Shown here piece after piece: positions 60,439-64,000 of a DNA stretch of 64,000 nt. Position 1 is the first letter of the stretch. The number at the start of each line of letters is the position of its first letter. The DNA lies in contig CBDDCD010000003.1 in NCBI GenBank assembly GCA_965226025.1, positions 930,001-994,000 of the forward strand. The letters run 5' to 3'. This DNA comes from Moanibacter sp965226025. GTDB lineage: Bacteria > Verrucomicrobiota > Verrucomicrobiia > Opitutales > UBA2987. Made by a program: the position numbers and the translations under genes. The notes beneath the pieces are model-generated. The model searched no databases. It was given only the letters and a program-made list of their open reading frames with translations, and had not been told where the DNA came from.

Positions 60439-60783
60439 CCTGAAGATCTTGCAACTTTCTCCGGGAAAACTCTTTCAGGCTCAGTCTTGGTTTCTAACCC
60501 GAGGGGAGCTTCGCGTCGACGCAGTTCCCCAGTATAATGAGGATGCCGGTGGGTGTGGAGCCTTCGGGTTAAAGCTGTGAACCTCATTTCCTAGCATCCT
60601 CCAGCGGACGAAAGAGCTGAGTAGCCAGTCCCAACTACTGCAACTAAAAGTGATCCGATCGGATCACTTTTAGTTGCAGTAGCTTTGGCTCAATGAACGT
60701 ATACTCGGGGACCTGGGGCTCTGGTTGTGTAGAATTCCGAATTCGCGTTGCAAAAATCAGCCATCTGATCAGGGTGCGCATAG
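60439..60783. repeat. Intergenic region with a perfect 48-bp palindrome
   Basis: Arms meet without a loop at 60658/60659; the palindrome covers 60635-60682 and reads CTACTGCAAC...GTTGCAGTAG at its ends with TGATCCGATCGGATCA at its centre. It lies 100 bp before the sugar-binding protein gene. The rest of the 345-bp gap holds no recognised feature. Confidence 0.9.
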
Positions 60784-61785
60784 GTGAAAGCTTGTATGAT
60801 TCCCTCTCTCCTGATCATCGGGATTGTGACGCTGATTTTCTCCCCTTGTGGCACTGCCGAGAATCTGGTTTTCGCACTGGTTCCGAAGGCAATGAACAAC
60901 CCGTTCTTCGATTTGGCGAGGGATGGGTGCAAAAAGGCGGAGGCGGAAATCTCTGGGGTTGAATGCCTCTACATCGGCCCCGGTGAGCATACCGAGCAGG
61001 AGCAGATCCAGATCGTTCTGGACCTGATCAGTCGGCGAGTAGGAGGTATCGCGGTCGCCCCATCCAATGCGCCGGCAATGGGAAAAGCGCTCAAGCGCGC
61101 CAAGAGGGCCGGGATTCCGGTCATCACTTGGGATTCGGATCTTTTGGAGCGCGATAGGGGACTGCGTTCGACCTACGTCGGGACCAATAACTACGACATA
61201 GGAAAGAACCTGGCCAAAATCACTATGGCACTCAGACCGTCGGGAGGCATAATCTGCATCCAGTCAGGGGGAGCAGCCGCGGCCAATCACAACGAACGGA
61301 TGCAGGGGATCCGTGATACCCTGGGAGGCATGGAGAGCGACCATCCGCCCGGCGAGCGATTGACGGGACAGAATGGCTGGACGGAAGTGGCCGGCTGCCC
61401 ACTCTACACGAATGACGACTTTCCTCTCTCCGTGCAGCAGATGGCGGATATCCTCGTAAAATATCGGAATCTGAATGCCTTTGTGGCCACGGGTGGTTTT
61501 CCCCAGTTCGTTGACAACGCTTACCGGCGAATCGTTCTAAAACATGAGAATCGGGTTCGTTCAAATGAGACCCTTTTGGTCATTGCCGATACTCTGCCTT
61601 TTCAGATGGCTATCCTCGGCGACGGCCTGAGTCACGGGCAAGTCGGACAGCGGCCTTTCGAGATGGGCTATCGGTCAATGTTCGTCCTCAAGGATCTGGT
61701 CGACGGAAAAGAGGTTCCTGACCCGATTTTCACGGGACTGGATGTGTGCACCGAGGCGAATTATGTGACATGCTTGGGGGAGTGA
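60784..61785 (+). CDS. Periplasmic sugar-binding protein of an ABC transporter (type 4)
   Basis: 333 residues from GTG at 60784 or 329 from the ATG at 60796. A signal peptide (LLIIGIVTLIFSPCGTA) precedes a two-lobed Peripla_BP_4 fold: ALVPKAMNNPFFDLARDGCK, VGGIAVAPSNAPAMGKALKR, IPVITWDSDLLERDRG and the hinge YVGTNNYDIGKNLA, all typical of ribose/rhamnose-type binding proteins. C-terminal YRSMFVLKDLVDGKEVPDPI completes it. No permease or ATPase gene is nearby in this window, so it must partner with proteins coded elsewhere. It probably captures a monosaccharide. Confidence 0.93.
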   Translation: MKACMIPSLLIIGIVTLIFSPCGTAENLVFALVPKAMNNPFFDLARDGCKKAEAEISGVECLYIGPGEHTEQEQIQIVLDLISRRVGGIAVAPSNAPAMGKALKRAKRAGIPVITWDSDLLERDRGLRSTYVGTNNYDIGKNLAKITMALRPSGGIICIQSGGAAAANHNERMQGIRDTLGGMESDHPPGERLTGQNGWTEVAGCPLYTNDDFPLSVQQMADILVKYRNLNAFVATGGFPQFVDNAYRRIVLKHENRVRSNETLLVIADTLPFQMAILGDGLSHGQVGQRPFEMGYRSMFVLKDLVDGKEVPDPIFTGLDVCTEANYVTCLGE

Positions 61786-61817
61786 TCTGAGGGACCCGGA
61801 GATGGGGAGACGGGGGG

Positions 61818-61984
61818 AGCGAGTTTCGAGTTTCGAGTTCGAGTTGCGCGAATAGGCTTTTCTACGAGCGTGACGCATCGACCCAGCGTCTGAACCAACA
61901 CCTTGAACCTTGAACCTTGAACCTTGAACCTTGAACCTTGAACCTTGAACCTTGAACCTTGAACCTTGAACCTTGAACCCTGAA
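61818..61984. repeat. CCTTGAA heptamer tandem array
   Basis: Eleven perfect CCTTGAA units (61901-61977) and one variant CCCTGAA follow each other at exact 7-bp spacing. A shorter TCGAGTTTCGAGTTTCGAGT stretch precedes at 61820-61840. A minus-strand frame would encode repeats of GSRFKVQ but no start or gene context supports translation. The 228-bp gap 61786-62013 holds only this. Confidence 0.9.
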
Positions 61985-62013
61985 CCCCGTGAGCTGGACA
62001 AGCACGCGAGCGA

Positions 62014-62895
62014 CTACCTCCCGACCAGATGCTTCAGCCAAATAGGCGGTCGGACCAGAGGCAGATCATGTTCCTCGCACCAGGGCCTCAGCGGAGACTC
62101 GCCACCGCTGGTTTGATATTCGTCCGTCTCTACCATCGGTTCACCGAGCAGGTACCGCTCGATCGGAGTGGCCTTATCGAGGAGCTCGTCCGGTTGCCTC
62201 TTGTAGTCGATGGGGGCCGTCCACCGATAGCCGTAGCCGATCATCACCACCTTCCGCGTCCGATCCGAGAGATTGGCCCCTCCCGCATGCCAAGTTCGAT
62301 TTTCGAAGAGCAGGCAGTCGCCTGGCTCGAGTTTAGGCTCGAGCGCACCTGCCGGGTCGCCCTCATCGGGAACCTCCAACACCTCGCGCAGCAGATTGCT
62401 TCCCGGAGCGACCAGGGTTTGACCTGAGTTTGATTCGGTCAGGTCCGTTAGGCAGTAAGCGCATTTAATCATGGCCCGGGGAACGGCGGCCTGACCTAGG
62501 TCGGCGGTCAAACGACCGTAGTCCCGATGCCATGTTGGGTGCCTTCTGGCAGGGGGAGTGCCGGGAGGGTCCGGGTGTTTGAAGATGAGATGCGAAGTCA
62601 AGAGATGGAGGTAGGCGCCAAGAAATTGCACGACCATGGGGAAGACGATTTCATTCAGTAATAGGGAGAGGAAGGTCTCATCCAGTGCCAGGCAGTTCCG
62701 AAACCCGTCGTAGTTGCCGCGGTCCCGAATCTGACGGCATGATTGCAGGTCGCTGTCAACGAGCCGATCCGCGGCCTCGGTGAGTCGATCGACCGCCTCA
62801 CGATCGAGGGCGTGGCGGACAATGGCGTAGCCCTCTTCGTCAAATTTGCGGATCGTCTTCTTGGGGATTGTCTGCCAGGTCGTATTCGAGTTCAT
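62014..62895 (-). CDS. Phytanoyl-CoA dioxygenase (PhyH) family protein
   Basis: 293 residues. N-terminal KFDEEGYAIVRHALDREAVD, iron ligands H-x-D in PTWHRDYGRLTADLG, middle landmark VAPGSNLLRE (N in place of the usual H), distal histidine in NRTWHAGGANLSD and arginine in RKVVMIGYGYRW. The C-terminus (IDYKRQPDELLDKATPIERY, LLG) matches the gene at 16537, so these two are paralogues. It precedes the thiolase gene by about 130 bp and reads the same way. Substrate unknown. Confidence 0.92.
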   Translation of the reverse strand: MNSNTTWQTIPKKTIRKFDEEGYAIVRHALDREAVDRLTEAADRLVDSDLQSCRQIRDRGNYDGFRNCLALDETFLSLLLNEIVFPMVVQFLGAYLHLLTSHLIFKHPDPPGTPPARRHPTWHRDYGRLTADLGQAAVPRAMIKCAYCLTDLTESNSGQTLVAPGSNLLREVLEVPDEGDPAGALEPKLEPGDCLLFENRTWHAGGANLSDRTRKVVMIGYGYRWTAPIDYKRQPDELLDKATPIERYLLGEPMVETDEYQTSGGESPLRPWCEEHDLPLVRPPIWLKHLVGR

Positions 62896-63025
62896 TGGAA
62901 GTGAATTTCTAATGATGATTCTTCAGAGCGAAGCGAAGAGGACAAAGTTCGGGATGAGGTTCGAGATAAGGTTGCCAGGGAAGTAGGAGTAACGTTCAGA
63001 GTTCGTTCAAGATTACTTTCGCAAC

Positions 63026-64000
63026 CTAGTTTCGTTCCAAAAGTAAGGCACCTGCCATGGCGCCGGCGGCGCAGATACTGACGAGGCCGTAATGAGCGTT
63101 CCTTCTCTTCATCTCGTAGGCCAGAGTCGTGACAATGCGCCCGCCGGTAGCTGACCAGGGATGGCCGACGGCGATGGAACTGCCGCCTACGTTGACGCGG
63201 TCCCAGTCGATGGGCCCGGTCGGCGCGCCCTTCCAGCCTTGTTCCCAGGCTTTTGCATTAGCGAGGGGAACGGCACCGAATGCCTCGTGGATTTCAATAA
63301 GATCGATGTCCGGCAACTTGAGTCCAGTGCATTCCACGAGACGCGGAACTGTAATTGCGGGTGCCATGAGAAGCCCTTCGCTGGGATGCAGGGCGCCGTA
63401 TTCCATGGCGCGGATGAAGGCCAGAGGATTTCGGCTCTCTGAAACTGCCTTTGCTTCGCTCATCAGAAGAACGGCAGTGGCGCCGTCGGTAACTGGGGAA
63501 GAGTTTCCCGCGGTGAGGGTTCCTTCCTCTCCGAAGGCGGGCTGAAGTGCCGCCAGCGCTTCGAGGGAGGTGTCTGTCCTAGGTCCGGAATCGTGTTCTT
63601 CTCCGAGGAGAGGAAAGATCTGCTCGGAAAGGTGGTCCTGAGACGCGATCGCATTACGGTGGCTGGCGAGCGCGACTTTGTCCTGGTCGAGTCGCGAGAC
63701 TTCCCAATCCTTAATCGTGAGTTCCATGTGTTCTCCCATCAGGAGTCCCGTGCTCGGTTCTCTGAAGTGATTGATGTCCGCTTGAGAAAGTGATTCTGTG
63801 CCCGAGGCGATACCGGCATCGATTCTTCCGGCCGCGATGGCGTCGGCAATGATGGTGATCGATCGCAGTCCGGAGATGCAGTAAGAGGAGACCGTTTGTG
63901 CCTCAATCGCAGGGGGCAGGCCGGTCTCCAGCACCACCTCGCGGGCAATATTGGGTTTTCCGGCTTCCGGTACCACCGTACCCACTGCGATCGCCCCGAT
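63026..64000 (-). CDS. Acetyl-CoA acetyltransferase/thiolase (5' end outside window)
   Basis: The frame is open to the end of the window; 319 residues are seen, so about 70 N-terminal ones are missing. Landmarks: VSSYCISGLRSITI holds the acyl-carrying cysteine, EIHEAFGAVPLANAKAWEQG the N/H-E-A-F strand, GGSSIAVGHPWSATGGRIVT the catalytic histidine loop, and ICAAGAMAGALLLERN the C-terminal Cys. It carries out thiolytic cleavage or Claisen condensation of acyl-CoA in fatty-acid metabolism. The PhyH gene upstream on the same strand is 130 bp after its stop. Specificity is not predictable. Confidence 0.92.
   Translation of the reverse strand: MGAIAVGTVVPEAGKPNIAREVVLETGLPPAIEAQTVSSYCISGLRSITIIADAIAAGRIDAGIASGTESLSQADINHFREPSTGLLMGEHMELTIKDWEVSRLDQDKVALASHRNAIASQDHLSEQIFPLLGEEHDSGPRTDTSLEALAALQPAFGEEGTLTAGNSSPVTDGATAVLLMSEAKAVSESRNPLAFIRAMEYGALHPSEGLLMAPAITVPRLVECTGLKLPDIDLIEIHEAFGAVPLANAKAWEQGWKGAPTGPIDWDRVNVGGSSIAVGHPWSATGGRIVTTLAYEMKRRNAHYGLVSICAAGAMAGALLLERN

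Noticed and set aside
61901..61984. Short repeats as a possible CRISPR array
   Set aside because: Units are 7 bp without spacers and no cas gene is present.
1..64000. Search for tRNA, rRNA, riboswitches and prophage genes
   Set aside because: No cloverleaf, conserved rRNA stretch, known aptamer or phage structural gene was recognised by eye; a covariance-model search would be needed to exclude small RNAs.

Overview
The window is about 64 kb of bacterial chromosome from an environmental or host-associated lineage with a large, repeat-rich genome. Two proteins end in PEP-CTERM sorting signals. Sulfatases, Gfo/Idh/MocA oxidoreductases, TIM-barrel sugar isomerases and enolase-superfamily dehydratases recur, and phytanoyl-CoA dioxygenase (PhyH) genes are strikingly numerous. 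That profile fits the PVC group (Verrucomicrobiota, Lentisphaerota, Planctomycetota) or the sponge-associated Poribacteria and Latescibacteria. No rRNA or ribosomal protein gene is present to decide, so the assignment is inference. I found no tRNA, rRNA, CRISPR array, prophage or replication origin.

Layout. 1-12 kb: the 3' part of a GH38 alpha-mannosidase, an M19 dipeptidase, a sugar isomerase, a Gfo/Idh/MocA oxidoreductase, a PhyH, a DsbA-like protein, a 2-hydroxyacid dehydrogenase and a four-gene operon (small protein, nucleotidyltransferase, P-loop kinase, enolase-superfamily enzyme). 12.9-14.8 kb: first copy of an 1819-bp insertion sequence (IS). 15-25 kb: a truncated PEP-CTERM gene, a deleted phyH pseudogene, three intact phyH genes, a galactonate dehydratase-like enzyme, a sugar isomerase, a sulfatase and a short-chain dehydrogenase. 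25-37 kb: a nucleotidyltransferase, a glycosidase-like protein with a sulfatase, a Phd/PIN toxin-antitoxin pair, a Gfo/Idh/MocA enzyme, an acetyltransferase, a transporter remnant, a DUF4242-M24 peptidase-PhyH operon and a GHL10-like protein. 37.5-40.7 kb: an MFS drug transporter gene broken by a frameshift, a nonsense codon and an IS that encodes a DruA-like (DUF4338) domain fused to an ISAs1 transposase. 41-56.8 kb: PhyH, TauD, a SelA-like remnant, Gfo/Idh/MocA enzymes, a PEP-CTERM protein, a second M19, Nudix, VOC, SGNH hydrolase, 2-keto-3-deoxygluconate kinase, a second toxin-antitoxin pair, a dehydrogenase and a TonB-like protein. 56.8-58.6 kb: second IS copy, inverted. 58.6-64 kb: a BNR-repeat protein, a membrane-anchored unknown, a sugar-binding protein, the last PhyH and the 3' part of a thiolase.

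The metabolic theme is breakdown of sulfated or oxidised carbohydrates and small organic acids: sulfatases and glycosidases release sugars, oxidoreductases and isomerases remodel them, and an aldonate dehydratase with KDG kinase leads towards the 2-keto-3-deoxy sugar-acid route. Genes are mostly single units or two- to four-gene operons rather than one large cluster.

The most unusual feature is between the genes. Nearly every intergenic region carries palindromic repeats of several families. One family with CTAGGA...CTGTCGGAC arms repeatedly overlaps the ends of genes and supplies their TAG stop codons. A 200-bp nested palindrome (20059-20258), a perfect 48-bp palindrome (60635-60682) and an intergenic region made entirely of three abutting repeats (23143-23405) stand out. 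Several genes are decaying (phyH, MFS, SelA-like, transporter and GH38 remnants), which points to a genome being actively rearranged by mobile DNA.
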